Assembly (NCBI GenBank): GCA_905250885.1
Contig: CAJNOQ010003174.1
Coordinates: 1-21,142, forward strand
Origin: Didymodactylos carnosus
Lineage: Eukaryota > Rotifera > Eurotatoria > Philodinida > Philodinidae
Direction: 5' to 3'
DNA length: 21,142 nucleotides
In this document: positions 8,149 through 16,863 of the stretch, one piece after another
Layout of the letters: each line of letters opens with the position of its first letter
How positions within the stretch are numbered: position 1 is the first letter of the stretch
The notes under the pieces: model-generated
The model's input: the letters and a program-made list of their open reading frames with translations, nothing else
Told to the model about the DNA's origin: nothing
Database searches by the model: none
Made by a program: the position numbers and the translations under genes

Positions 8149-9048
8149 ATGATGATTAGGGGGTGGACTGTTATTCCCGTTACTCTGGTAACGGTAATCG
8201 CTCTGCTTTGCGTTACCGTTACTAGTAAAGGGGAACGATTCAAGCGTCACCGTTACTGTAGCGGGTAACGGTTAAATCAAATAAATAAGTTTCAAGTTTC
8301 CTTAATATGAATTGTGACTTAAAATGTTAACTGCAAGCATTATTCTTATATATAATTCATAATTCTTTTAATACTATCAAGGCATACAAATCTCATTTTT
8401 CAGCATATTTTTCAAAGTCGAGTTATAGATTTTCCAAAAATCTATGGGTTTTCAGGTATTTTCCATCTTCCACAGTCCAGCAGCACTTATATTAAAAGCA
8501 TAATATGATATTCGGAATCAGTATGAAAAACTGCGTCGATTAATGTGAATATCAAGTATTTCTATACAGAAAATGTTGAGATCCAGTGTAATGCGACGGT
8601 TTTAGCGAATGGACAGGGCAGCTTTGACTTCGCACATGGATATGTTATAGAAAAGCAGCACAAAAGTACTAAACGGTGTTTTATAGACTTTCGTACGTAC
8701 TCTTTTCAATGACAGATTTTCAAACTTTGAAAGTGTGTTTTTACAGGTGTTCCAGAAATCTGGTCTTCAGGCACCTAGTACGAACATACTTTGGAAGTTT
8801 GAAAGCCACGCCATTGTAAAGAGCGCACACCAAAAACCTATAAAAAGAGCGAGGCTTTCGTGCCACTTTTTTAGCACATGCCCATGTGCTTAGTAAAAAA
8901 TTGTCTACTGTGTTTGATAATCAAATACAATCAAACCAATACCCGTTACAGTAACGGTAATGCTTGAATCATTACCCTCTACTACTAACGGTAAAGCATA
9001 TTCGTTACCGTTACAGCAGCGGGTAACGCTCCCCTCCCTAATGATGAT
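8149..9048. mobile_element. Non-autonomous hAT element with 8-bp target duplication
   Basis: The element proper is 8157-9040 (884 bp), starting TAGGGGGTGGA and ending TCCCCTCCCTA. It is flanked by perfect ATGATGAT copies at 8149-8156 and 9041-9048. TIRs beginning TAGGG or CAGGG together with 8-bp target duplications are hallmarks of the hAT superfamily. The terminal inverted repeats are long (about 8157-8275 and 8936-9040), contain several GTTACCGTTAC words and pair with moderate divergence. A smaller internal inverted repeat lies near 8690-8745 and 8775-8830. There is no transposase ORF, so it depended on a partner element. The intact target duplication makes this one of the better preserved elements here. 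ATGATGAT is itself simple, so some slippage ambiguity at the edge remains. Confidence 0.85.
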
Positions 9049-9115
9049 ATCAATTTTCTGTTATATTTAAAATTTGTTCAATTGTGTAAAAAGTACCGGA
9101 TAAAGAAAAAAAAGT

Positions 9116-9770
9116 GGTTGCCTGGCGTCCGGACTAGTCCGAGCATCTCGTTCAGACTAGTCTGAAAAACGACAATTTTTACAAATATCCGAGAGTACGT
9201 TCTGACGTACTCCCCGACGCCAGTCAAGGTGCCAGTTAAGAACGAAGAGATCCCAAAAGTTAAAATGACGCCCGTCGTGTCGCGTGACTTCTGTATAGTC
9301 AAGACTATTGCGTCGGCGTTGCAATGCAGTCATGCTGCTCGTCTTGACGGCATATATGCCTGTAATTATATCGTAGCAGCAAATGCGTCGTCTGTTAGTA
9401 TAGCTGGACGTCGCTCCAAGCTTTACGTCCAGATTAGTCTGTTTTTTTGGAAAAGCTTTTAGAAAAATGTCAAAAATACCGTCTGGATCATGTTAAAGAC
9501 GTGCGTCTTGAACGTAATGTACCTGAACGTGATATGTACCCATCATACCACTGTCAGAGGATGCAACGTCCTAACTGTATATCAGACGTCCTTCTTTTGT
9601 ACTCAAAGGACTATATTGGCCATGAGTACGAGAAGACGCTACGTCTGATATAGGATTTGGGCTAGTCGCTTAATTCAAAAAATTTGACTGTATGATCAAC
9701 AGTAGCCAGCATAATTTTTTCTTATTTGCTCAGTCGCTAGCAAATGGACGCGTCGATGCTGAGAATAATA
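9116..9770. other. Unassigned segment rich in CGTC/GACG words
   Basis: About twenty CGTC or GACG words occur within roughly 550 bases, against about four expected by chance at this base composition. The flanks lack them. Partly overlapping small ORFs (9229-9462 and 9447-9653 plus, 9078-9302 minus) exist, but their translations show no family I know, so I do not call them genes. ACTAGTC/GACTAGT words occur near 9131 and 9156. It may be an unknown repeat unit or a foreign segment. Confidence 0.4.
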
Positions 9771-10600
9771 AAAACTCCATTTTTCTCGAAATGTAACCAT
9801 TTTTAGTCTGATTAAGGGTTTTATAAAGGATAATTTTTTGAATTGAAATTTAATTCTTACATTATTTGTTCCTTTGGCTGGAGTATAAAATGTTTCACTA
9901 ACGAGAGAAATTATAAATAGTGTTTTTTACAGAGAGAATAAGAGATAATTAATTTTATTTCTAATTTCCGCTTCATTTTTCCAAACTAGTGCCCGTATTG
10001 ATAACTGTTAGTATTGATCGGTATTGGCAGTATCACCAGTAATTATTCTACGCCAGTGCATACCTATCCTACACTATAAGAAGGTTCGAAGTATGCATTG
10101 CATCTCATATTTTCAGCTTAATTTAAAGAAACTCTTGTTTAATACAAACTCTGTCAACGACGGATATACTTTAACATCGTAGACTGAAACATTTTTTTTT
10201 TAAAGTTTGTATTGTATTGCTACAACAGTTACCGTAGATAATTAAACATTCGATTTATTTTTCTCTCTTTTTTAGGAGCTGTGAGAATCAAATTTAGTTA
10301 TCAGCAGAAGTATTTGCTGATTTATGGGCAAAAAGATTGAACCAAAATTATCTCAAACTTGTTAGGGCATTAAAAAAAAAGTAAACTATCGCTCTTTTTC
10401 TCGTTTTATCCTTAAAGTCTGCTGTTTTTTTGAAAAGATATTTTTTTCCATTTGTTTTGTATATCTTTCTTCAGATACTGTGTGTATAAAAAACAATGAT
10501 TTTATTCAATTAATAAGAGTTGAAATTATTTTAAAGGATAGTAAGAACAGTTGAAGAAAACAGCAAACTGAATAACGAAGCACTAGAGTATGGACCGGTC
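9771..10600. other. AT-rich intergenic stretch, nothing recognised
   Basis: I see no coding frame, RNA gene or clear repeat. Near 10052-10069 GTGCATACCTATCCT recurs, as at 4328-4344, which resembles the foldback element termini. Homopolymer T runs occur near 10192 and 10443. Confidence 0.5.
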
Positions 10601-10614
10601 TGGAAAACTCACGG

Positions 10615-10840
10615 CGTTTCTTATCAGATAAGAATTTTACAAGAGGTTGACATGAAACTGATAAGATTCTTATAAGAGATTCATAAGGAAGTGACAAGAT
10701 GACTTGTTACTTTCTTATAAATATCTTATAAAATTCTTATAAAAACCTTACCAGAATCAGTGAATTTCTTATCATTCCCGTGCAACATCTTATATAAGAA
10801 TCATGTAAGAATCCTATCAGAAACTTATAAAAATTCTCAA
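10615..10840. repeat. Cluster of TTCTTATAA/CTTATAAGA words
   Basis: Within about 225 bases the words TCTTATAA, CTTATAAGA, TCTTATATAAGA and close variants recur about a dozen times on both strands, without a fixed period. The words are self-complementary (TTATAA core), so the region can form many small hairpins. It is a short-word cluster rather than a clean tandem array, and its origin is unknown. Confidence 0.5.
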
Positions 10841-11284
10841 AAGTTCTTTCTCTAAGGTCCTAATTCGAAAAGTTTTTGGTCTGCAACTGAGAACAATCAG
10901 CATCACCTGGCATGTATCCTCATAAAGATCAGAGTATCTGAAAATGAAGAGGAAAAACTTTGAGACCTGATTTGATGCTACAGAATCAGCATTTATTGTT
11001 TACTAATAAACACTGGGTTTAAGAGCAGACATGAACGTAGTTTCTCTTTGTGTTTACAAGCAAATCTACTATGACTAGTATTCTGAAAGCTGTGCATTCT
11101 TTCTCTGTTTCACTAACTCAACTCCCGCGGTACACGCGCAGATATAAAAACTTATTTTTCTTTCATAATATTGGTGGCATGTATCCTATATTAAATAATT
11201 GTTCAGAACATAAACATAAATCACACACGGCCATGAACGACAAACACTTATTTACAATAAAAGCTTTTTAAATCACATTATTTT
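10841..11284. other. Unassigned; may hold a decayed scrap of the 5' repeat unit
   Basis: No gene was recognised. Around 11145-11185 AAAAACTTATTTTTCTTTC followed by ATAATATTGG and GTGGCATGTATC resembles the start of units A, B and C (for example 17546-17590). It could be an older, degenerate copy. A small ORF at 11050-11271 is not coding-like. Confidence 0.35.
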
Positions 11285-11525
11285 ACCCATACAAAACAAT
11301 AATCTTAATGTCTGACATACCATATGTTCACTCCCTTAGACATAAAAGAATATTTTTCTGTCATAATATTGTTATTGTGGGTGGTATCATCAAGTTTCGT
11401 ATGAATTTTGGTTCTATTCTTTTTCTCTTTTCTCTTCTTTCTGTCTGCTGAATGGATTACTCATCTTTAATAGAATATTGTATAGAGTACTTGTAACGTC
11501 CCCGCCAGTTGAAAAGTGGGTGTGT

Positions 11526-11543
11526 TTCTCTCTCTCTCTCTCC
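11526..11543 (+). repeat. (CT)n microsatellite in unit A
   Basis: A run of CT dinucleotides follows GGGTGTGTTT. The same tract occurs in unit B (about 17726-17738) and is longer in unit C (about 18262-18285), so its length varies between copies. Confidence 0.8.
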
Positions 11544-11696
11544 TTCAGCTATAGAGTTTTTTCCTTTCTTCTTTCTTCTACTTGACACTGTGCCAATATA
11601 AGTAAATGTTCTTTTCTTTCTCTCTTTCTCATTCTACTCATGTCCTGTAATTACGTATCAATGGCGAAAAACAGTTATGCTTATGCAATAATAATA

Positions 11697-11705
11697 CTAT
11701 ATATG
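11697..11705 (+). promoter_or_regulatory. TATA-like box upstream of the unit A ORF
   Basis: CTATATATG lies about 115 bases before the ATG at 11813 and is conserved in unit C (about 18427-18438). The position suits a core promoter with a leader of about 80 bases. No experimental support is possible here. Confidence 0.4.
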
Positions 11706-11812
11706 TACGTACATTCACATAACTTTTCATTTCATTTCTAACTACTTCATCGAACGCACATCTCCACTCTCTTACTCAATCCATCGTGTATTGTCAATTA
11801 AATTTATACAAT

Positions 11813-12076
11813 ATGGCTCAAGATTTATTTCCAGAATTCACTAAAGGAAATCGATTTATTCAAATGATCAACAGCACACCATTGGCGACTGCGAAACAAT
11901 TCTCTTCTTCTTTTGTTGCTATTTCTAGTAATCATCAAACTCCAAATATGAATTTTGCACGGCCATTTCAAGAAACCACTGTGGTGAATCCACCACCGAG
12001 TGGTGGTGGTGGTGGTGGTGGTGGTGGTGGTGGTGGAGCTGGACAAGGCACGAAACCACCAGAGAAACCCAAGTGA
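11813..12076 (+). CDS. Unknown 87-residue protein with polyglycine tract (unit A)
   Basis: The protein starts MAQDLFPEFTKGNRFIQMIN and ends GTKPPEKPK. I do not recognise the family. The frame is open further upstream, but ATG 11813 is chosen because it is the first ATG and is conserved in copy C. Residues 1-60 are polar with no signal peptide or membrane segment. PPPS at about 60-63 leads into twelve glycines from (GGT)11 GGA at 12002-12037, then a Pro/Lys tail. Copy C (18533-18772) differs by six bases in the first 188, three changing the residue (A2T, S to R, F to Y), plus a shorter glycine run. Conserved untranslated flanks show recent duplication, so conservation alone does not prove function. 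The ORF may be only a first exon. Confidence 0.55.
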   Translation: MAQDLFPEFTKGNRFIQMINSTPLATAKQFSSSFVAISSNHQTPNMNFARPFQETTVVNPPPSGGGGGGGGGGGGAGQGTKPPEKPK

Positions 12077-12334
12077 ACTATTCCAATATGTAAATAATTG
12101 CACAGACTTTTCATGTATCAATCATTTAAAGAGATATATCATTTACTTGAGAAGATTATCTCCAGAAAGAAAGACATTTATGGTGAGTGTCTATTTTTAC
12201 TCTATTCCAAATATTAATTCTAAATATTTATTAGATTTGAATTAGAGTAAGTAAGTGGCTTCAGTTACTCTGGACAATGAAAATAGATCAGTATTGCATT
12301 ACTGGTCTCAATGCTGATTAACCATGTTGAAAAG
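12077..12334 (+). other. Conserved region after the unit A ORF, second frame and possible splice donor
   Basis: The frame one base over from the polyglycine ORF, open from about 12000 to 12245, reads ELFQYVNNCTDFSC, INHLKRYIIYLRRL and SPERKTFM, which looks coding. It reaches ATG-GTGAGT at 12180-12188, a good splice donor. A following intron could end at CAG 12262-12264. Another frame has an ATG at 12114 for a 34-codon ORF. All of this is kept almost unchanged in unit C. Either the real gene is spliced differently from the simple ORF, or these are remnants. Confidence 0.35.
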
Positions 12335-12627
12335 AGCAAAAAGAAAAGCAGCATTATTCACTGTTGAAAATGGCAAAACTCAAAAGAAAAGCAAGTCGAT
12401 CAAAGAAGTTTCTCAATCAACTAAAACGAAAACACGAAGAGCGACTATCACTATCACTTGAGAAAGTGAAGACAATCGAACTGCTGTATTTCCGGATAAT
12501 TCCTGTGAATATTGGCTGTTCTAGATATTCATTTCATGGTTGTCATCTAAATGGAAATTATTATCCACCTTCACATGGAGAAAACAATTTCTGTTGTATT
12601 GAATTGAATTGCGCTTGTTCGACATAA
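12324..12627 (+). other. Lys/Arg-rich overlapping frames in unit A
   Basis: Two overlapping plus-strand frames are open here. One starts at ATG 12324 (MLKRAKRKAALFTVENGKTQ, stop at 12459-12461). The other starts at ATG 12369 or the alternative 12364 and ends at 12625-12627 (LKRKASRSKKFLNQLKRKHE, later CHLNGNYYPPSHGENNFC and CCIELNCACS). The first 150 bases (12335-12484) are absent from unit C and replaced there by one N. Basic composition might suggest nucleic-acid binding, but no family is recognised and I would not call either a gene with confidence. Confidence 0.25.
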
Positions 12628-12707
12628 AATAGGAATGTCATGCTTTTTTCCGATAATGTAGCTTTATGTACTAATTTTCAGTTTATCTTTCAGTTTAATT
12701 TTTGTTT

Positions 12708-12713
12708 AATAAA
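12708..12713 (+). terminator. AATAAA polyadenylation signal, unit A
   Basis: AATAAA lies about 80 bases after the last open frame and is conserved in unit C at 19255-19260. It is followed by a short conserved tail before similarity ends. Confidence 0.5.
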
Positions 12714-12778
12714 CTTCGGTTTACGAAATAACTGTAAAACATGCTCGATTTTTAGCCGATAAACATGGACACGTTGTC

Positions 12779-13925
12779 GGTTTTGTGGAAAGGTTTTTCG
12801 CTGTTCCTTCAATTATTACGCTACCCGATTTAACGATTGGTTATCCAAAACCCGTTTGTTCCTTCGTTATCTCGATTCGTGTATATTTCAGATGAGCAAA
12901 TGTGTGGAAAAGCCAATGATGGAAGTCTCATGTTTTACTCTACGTATCTTCATTTCTGTAACAACTTACAGAGGTTGCTGCTTCTGTGCTTAAGTTGTTA
13001 AAATATCTGTACAGTTACTTTACCAGTTAGCGCAGATACCAGCGTTTTATGTTTAATTTGTTAATTGTTGTTAATTATTTGCCTGATTTAATTATTGGTT
13101 CAGTAGTACGGTATGTCGGGCTAAAAATATTATATTCAGTCAGACAAAGTTTTCTCTTCACCTTTTCAGGTTAGCGTTGTTGCTTTTCTCCATCAAATAC
13201 AGTTATTCTTTGAAAGTGATCTTTCATTAGCGTTGAGAATAATCGTAACTGTACCATACATGCTGTCTGCTAGTAAGAAACAACCCTTCAGGTTATTTAT
13301 ATATTTGTCTTTGGGTAATATAATAAGTTTTATTGTTTTCCGTTTTTCTGACTGCTTCTGGATAAAAAGTACTGTCAGTTGAGGTGCTCTGAGTGATAGT
13401 TCCTTGTATCTCTCTCAATCCCTCTCTCCACAGGATCAAGCCAGACCATTTCTTTCAAATTTTTTTCTTACATATTTTAATTTTTGCTTTCTCTTTTATC
13501 ATTAAACTAATCGTTTACACAGTGTGGGAATTTTTCTATAGCAAGTAAATATCACAATCAATTCTTTGCTCGTCCACCATTTTTCATGAATAATAATATC
13601 ATTGCTTAGCCATCGTTAATACTCTTGAGGAAGATATAAACATTTTTAGGAAAAGACTTACTTTTTTCGAAAAATCGGTTACTTTTGTTTGAAAGAATGA
13701 AACATACTAGCATCGTCTCTGATGTACTTGACTTACAGTGTAAAAAAGTGATGTTAAGCACTATGCATAAAAACAAGACAGAAATAAAGTGTAGAATGAA
13801 ATATGCTTCATAGGGACCGTGGGGACCTCTGTGCCCAAGTCCTTGACTTTGTGGCGTGTGTATCAGATACAAAGTATATTTTATGTACTACTCTTTATTT
13901 CACTCCTTTTCAACGAAAATCACAA
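12779..13925. other. Unassigned AT-rich stretch
   Basis: I found no coding frame, repeat pair or RNA gene. Pyrimidine-rich tracts occur near 13410-13500. Small ORFs near 13606-13872 (minus) and 13803-14091 (plus) overlap each other on opposite strands and have no recognisable content. Confidence 0.5.
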
Positions 13926-14230
13926 CCCCAATCACTTGTTCGCAGGATATTTCGAGTACTCGAAAATACGTTTTCTATGTGCTCTCGCCGAGGGCTCCAC
14001 TCCTCGAAAAATGGGACTTCAGACCCTATATATGATCGTTCGAGGATTTATCGATGTCGTCCTCAGGTTTCAGATAGCTAGCGAGCCCTAGAGGAAAATT
14101 CCGAAGCGTCGAACGGAGATGTTCGGGGCCCAAGCAGACGAAAAAGCTTCCGAGCCCTCGTCGCTCAAGGATGAAATGTGGGCTCGGTAGATATCGAGGC
14201 AGATATCGATTTGCTCAAGTATCAACAAAT
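13926..14230. other. TCGA- and GAGCCC-rich patch
   Basis: About eight TCGA words lie within 300 bases (about one expected). GAGCCC or its complement GGGCTC occurs four times (near 13991, 14083, 14153 and 14180). Base composition is visibly more GC-rich than its surroundings. No ORF or known element is recognised. It may be an old repeat or a segment of different origin. Confidence 0.4.
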
Positions 14231-14347
14231 AATCAAGCAAATTATTGAGGGGATGTCAGTAAAATGAGGGCAAAATATGATTGTTACTGAATACGGCGCA
14301 CAGGAATGGATAAAATAAAGAACGGACAACAACAATGGGATTTACAT

Positions 14348-14688
14348 GATCTACTTTCCGCGTATTTACTTTCTATTGATTAATTTCCAGTTTAATTGTT
14401 TTTCTTTCTTGGAAAAGTATAGTTTTTGCTGCACAGGATTTACTTTCCGTTGATTACATGTAAATATATTTCAATTAGCCACTTTCTTGTATACTTTTTC
14501 TTGTATTCCAAAGACATGATTCCGTTGAATATGGTGATTACTGCTCTGCTTTCACAGTACTTCCATTATTTAGCATCTGGAGTTCTTGTGCATTTCTTGT
14601 TCTGAGTCCGAAGTTTAGTTAGTTGTCCCCTTATTGATGAATGTTTGTTTCGTTTGCAAAATTTGGTAAAATTCGCGGAAAGTAAATC
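14348..14688. mobile_element. Possible small TIR element with ACTTTCCGCG ends
   Basis: GATCTACTTTCCGCG at 14348-14362 faces CGCGGAAAGTAAATC at 14674-14688; the inverted ends match at 14 of 15 bases. A related TTTACTTTCCG occurs inside near 14438. The interior is AT-rich without an ORF. No target duplication is evident, so this is only a tentative MITE-like call. Confidence 0.35.
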
Positions 14689-14892
14689 GTGTACTCACAA
14701 CAATGGCTGTAGTATAGCGAGGATCGGAATACTGGAAAGTTTGTTGACTAAAAGTACATTTACTCAATAAAAGTGTAACTATATATACGGAAAGCTTTAT
14801 TCTTGATTAAATAAACAGAAGTGATCGATCTCTATATAGTAATATTCATCATGAATTCGTATCTTATATATCAGATTGAACCCCCTCCCGGA

Positions 14893-14914
14893 ATAGAAGG
14901 CCATGGCCTTCTAT
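14893..14914. repeat. 22-bp perfect palindrome
   Basis: The half-site ATAGAAGGCCA is followed by its complement, with the centre at CCATGG. It is perfect over 22 bases with no spacer. It could be a binding site or cruciform, or a junction relic. Nothing nearby explains it. Confidence 0.6.
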
Positions 14915-15177
14915 GATGGTTTCGCACATTGCACTCTTTTTTGTGAAAAACTGCCCTTCCTATAAGGCGTTTTGCAAACATTTTCGCTTTAGACTGGCTT
15001 TCTGCTCTAAGGGGGGTGTTAGTCAATATTTGTTTCAAATTCATCTCACTTTTGTCGCTTTACAGACATTCACGATGAATTTCATAGGAACATTTTAGAA
15101 GTCAGTATTTGATTGAAAAACATCAATTCTTTTAGATTTTTCTCACCTTCCCCATGAAAAAAAGTGCTATATAGTAA

Positions 15178-15500
15178 TGAAGGCGTCGATATACGACAAA
15201 ACTAGATGGAATACCTCTCCAGAGGATCCCTAAAGCGTACGTAGACTGGATCGATGACTGGCTTAAGGATAGGCACGGCTTGAAATAGATAGGAAATGTT
15301 CTCGCTTGCTCGCTGCAAAGAGACGCGGTCCTCAAGGTTCACCTCTTACCCTGCAGTTTTTGTCACCTAACACTCGGATATGTGGACGGACCTTTTTAGA
15401 AACTTTTCTAGGAAATTTCTTTGCTGATGATCTAGCCAGTGTTCGGAATGATAATATTAATAAAAAAAATCGTTTGTATTTTGTACTCATTAAGTGCTAA
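15178..15500 (+). pseudogene. Non-LTR retrotransposon reverse transcriptase fragment
   Basis: Frame 1 reads KLDGIPLQRIPKAYVDWIDD then WLKDRHGLK up to a TAG at 15286. Frame 3 then reads AAKRRGPQGSPLTLQFLS and, about 30 residues on, FFADDLASV. In non-LTR (LINE) reverse transcriptases the palm region runs G-I-P, W-I-x-x-W-L-x-x-R, then G-V-P-Q-G-S-P-L-S-P, then F/Y-A-D-D with the catalytic aspartates. All four occur here in order and at near-normal spacing. The stop plus the frame change between about 15288 and 15306 show that it is dead. No endonuclease domain, thumb or 3' tail was found. The closest clade (Jockey, CR1 or similar) cannot be told from this fragment. Confidence 0.7.
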
Positions 15501-15555
15501 AATTCGTACTAATTTATTTATCAACTGAATCGCGTAACTTTGCTACCCCAGTGTA

Positions 15556-15835
15556 AGTGCGTTACTGGTTTTACTCTTTTAGTTTATGTTACAATATTTA
15601 AAAGGAACATTGTAAAAATGTGAGAGACGTTGTGTTTTGTAGCTAAAAGTATGCTTTCAAACATCCTACCTAGGATCAACTCCGTCCACACAATCATATT
15701 TGCGCCATAACCGAAACACCAGCATCTAAGAAAAAAATGAATTTTAATTTTTAGCGTACTGCATTTTAGTTGTAGCACAAATATGATGAAGTAAACAGAG
15801 TTGATCAACAAAAAGCGTAAAACCGATAACGCACT
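15556..15835. mobile_element. MITE-like inverted-repeat element, 280 bp
   Basis: The ends are AGTGCGTTACTGGTTTTAC (left) and, on the other strand, AGTGCGTTATCGGTTTTAC (right). Inner parts also pair: the GATCAACTC-containing segment and the CATATTTG words (left about 15673-15705, right about 15772-15806). The left arm has about 90 extra bases between its outer and inner pairs. No ORF or clear target duplication is seen. It is a small non-autonomous DNA element of unassigned superfamily. Confidence 0.6.
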
Positions 15836-16654
15836 CGTCTGACCACTTCATAGATGGGCGCATCTCTGACATACAAGATAACTTGTGAAAAAATTTAAAC
15901 TTTTTCTATGAAATCAGTGTACACTACTTACAGTGTGTAACAAAAGTGATCATACAAACAGCCTTCATATAAACTTATTCTTACTTAAATACAATTTCCA
16001 TATAATTGTTAAATATTCCATGAAGACAGTCCATGAAAGATAAAAATGCTTTTACAAGAAAAACTTTTTAAATCACATTCAACGCGAAAAATGATTTCAG
16101 CATTTGAAATAATCGAGAACTGAATGACTTTTGTGAAACTAATTAAGTATAGAACGCAACAGCAAGATAAAAAGAAGGATAACTATCAATGAGACGATTT
16201 TTTAGTCCAAAAATTTGTTTACAGCGTTACTTTCAGAAGCAGTAGATTCGGGAGAGTCGGATCTTAGCGTTCTATGACAAAATCTTGGCCTTTCCGCATT
16301 CTTATCAAAAAAGCATGGCTTACAAACGTATATGATCACCAATATATCCTTCCTAACTTTAGGGTTTTTCAGAAGTATTCTATAAAATCTTTACGGATTT
16401 TATATTCCATATGCTTCTAAAATAATGTATTCTGAATTCTGACAGGTTGATTCGAATTTCTAGACTGTTCTCTTTAAAACTACACCAGTCCCAGACTTTT
16501 ACTCTCCACGGTTCGGGAGCTATAGGCATTTTCTGACGACCTATCTATCGCCCAAACTTCATGTTTGGGAACCTTCATAACACATAGAACATAGGCTATC
16601 GACCACACTGAATCTTATGACAATGTTTCTTTTTCGAAAAAGCTTAAAAACCTA
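15836..16654. other. Intergenic stretch, nothing recognised
   Basis: No ORF with coding character, RNA gene or long repeat was found. Near 16055-16079 AACTTTTTAAATCACATT resembles the sequence just before unit A (11260-11278), which is too short to interpret. Confidence 0.5.
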
Positions 16655-16750
16655 ATGAAAACCTTTACTTGATGAAATAATCCATTTATCACTATTTTTA
16701 CTGAAAATTAAAAAATTCATAACTCAGTCAAAGTCATTTAAGTCAGAGAC
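16655..16750 (+). repeat. Diverged fragment related to the 2076-2792 palindrome
   Basis: AATGAAAACCT near 16657, AATAATCCATTT and ATTAAAAAATTCATAACTC parallel the left arm of the palindrome at about 2300-2370 in the same order and spacing, with many substitutions. It is an older scrap of the same family. Confidence 0.5.
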
Positions 16751-16863
16751 AGAAGCTGACAATACCATTAGATTCAGCATGATCCAAAATCTCTAAGCTT
16801 CCCGAGCCTAGCTTCAATATTAGAGAAGACAGTGAGAGTAAAAATTCATCTCATTGAAGAGGT

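Larger units (their letters stand above)
11285..12778 (+). repeat. Repeat unit A (gene-bearing, unrecognised family)
   Basis: This is a full copy of a unit that recurs at 17975-19325 (C, about 97 percent alike over the ORF) and, 5' part only, at 17436-17750 (B). In order it contains a leader with GTCTGACATACCATATG, a (CT)n tract near 11526-11543, a TATA-like box at 11697-11705, a short ORF at 11813-12076 with polyglycine, a possible intron from 12183, basic ORFs, and AATAAA at 12708-12713. Similarity to C stops at GTTGTC. No terminal inverted repeats, LTR pairing or transposase were seen. It could be a duplicated small gene or the 3' part of a retroelement. I do not recognise the family. Confidence 0.75.

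Noticed and set aside
9078..9653. Three small ORFs in the CGTC-rich segment
   Set aside because: No motif or family likeness. Depletion of stops can follow from the skewed word content.
11510..11525. GTGGGTGTG and TTGTGGGTGG words as bdelloid telomeric repeat (TGTGGG)n
   Set aside because: Only single short words occur in units A, B and C, with no tandem array, so a telomeric origin is not supported.
11825..12121. 98-codon minus-strand ORF with a polythreonine run
   Set aside because: Antisense shadow of the polyglycine ORF: the GGT repeat reads ACC (Thr) on the other strand. The same applies at 18602-18817.
13803..14091. Two overlapping plus-strand ORFs of 90-92 codons
   Set aside because: They overlap in different frames and a third ORF lies antisense. 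None has recognisable motifs, and the region's unusual composition explains the open frames.
15584..15811. 75-codon minus-strand ORF
   Set aside because: It lies inside the MITE-like inverted repeat and has only hydrophobic AT-driven composition.
16540..16600. Possible tRNA-like stem around CCAAACTTCATGTTTGG
   Set aside because: It is a simple hairpin; no cloverleaf, T-loop or D-loop consensus could be found.
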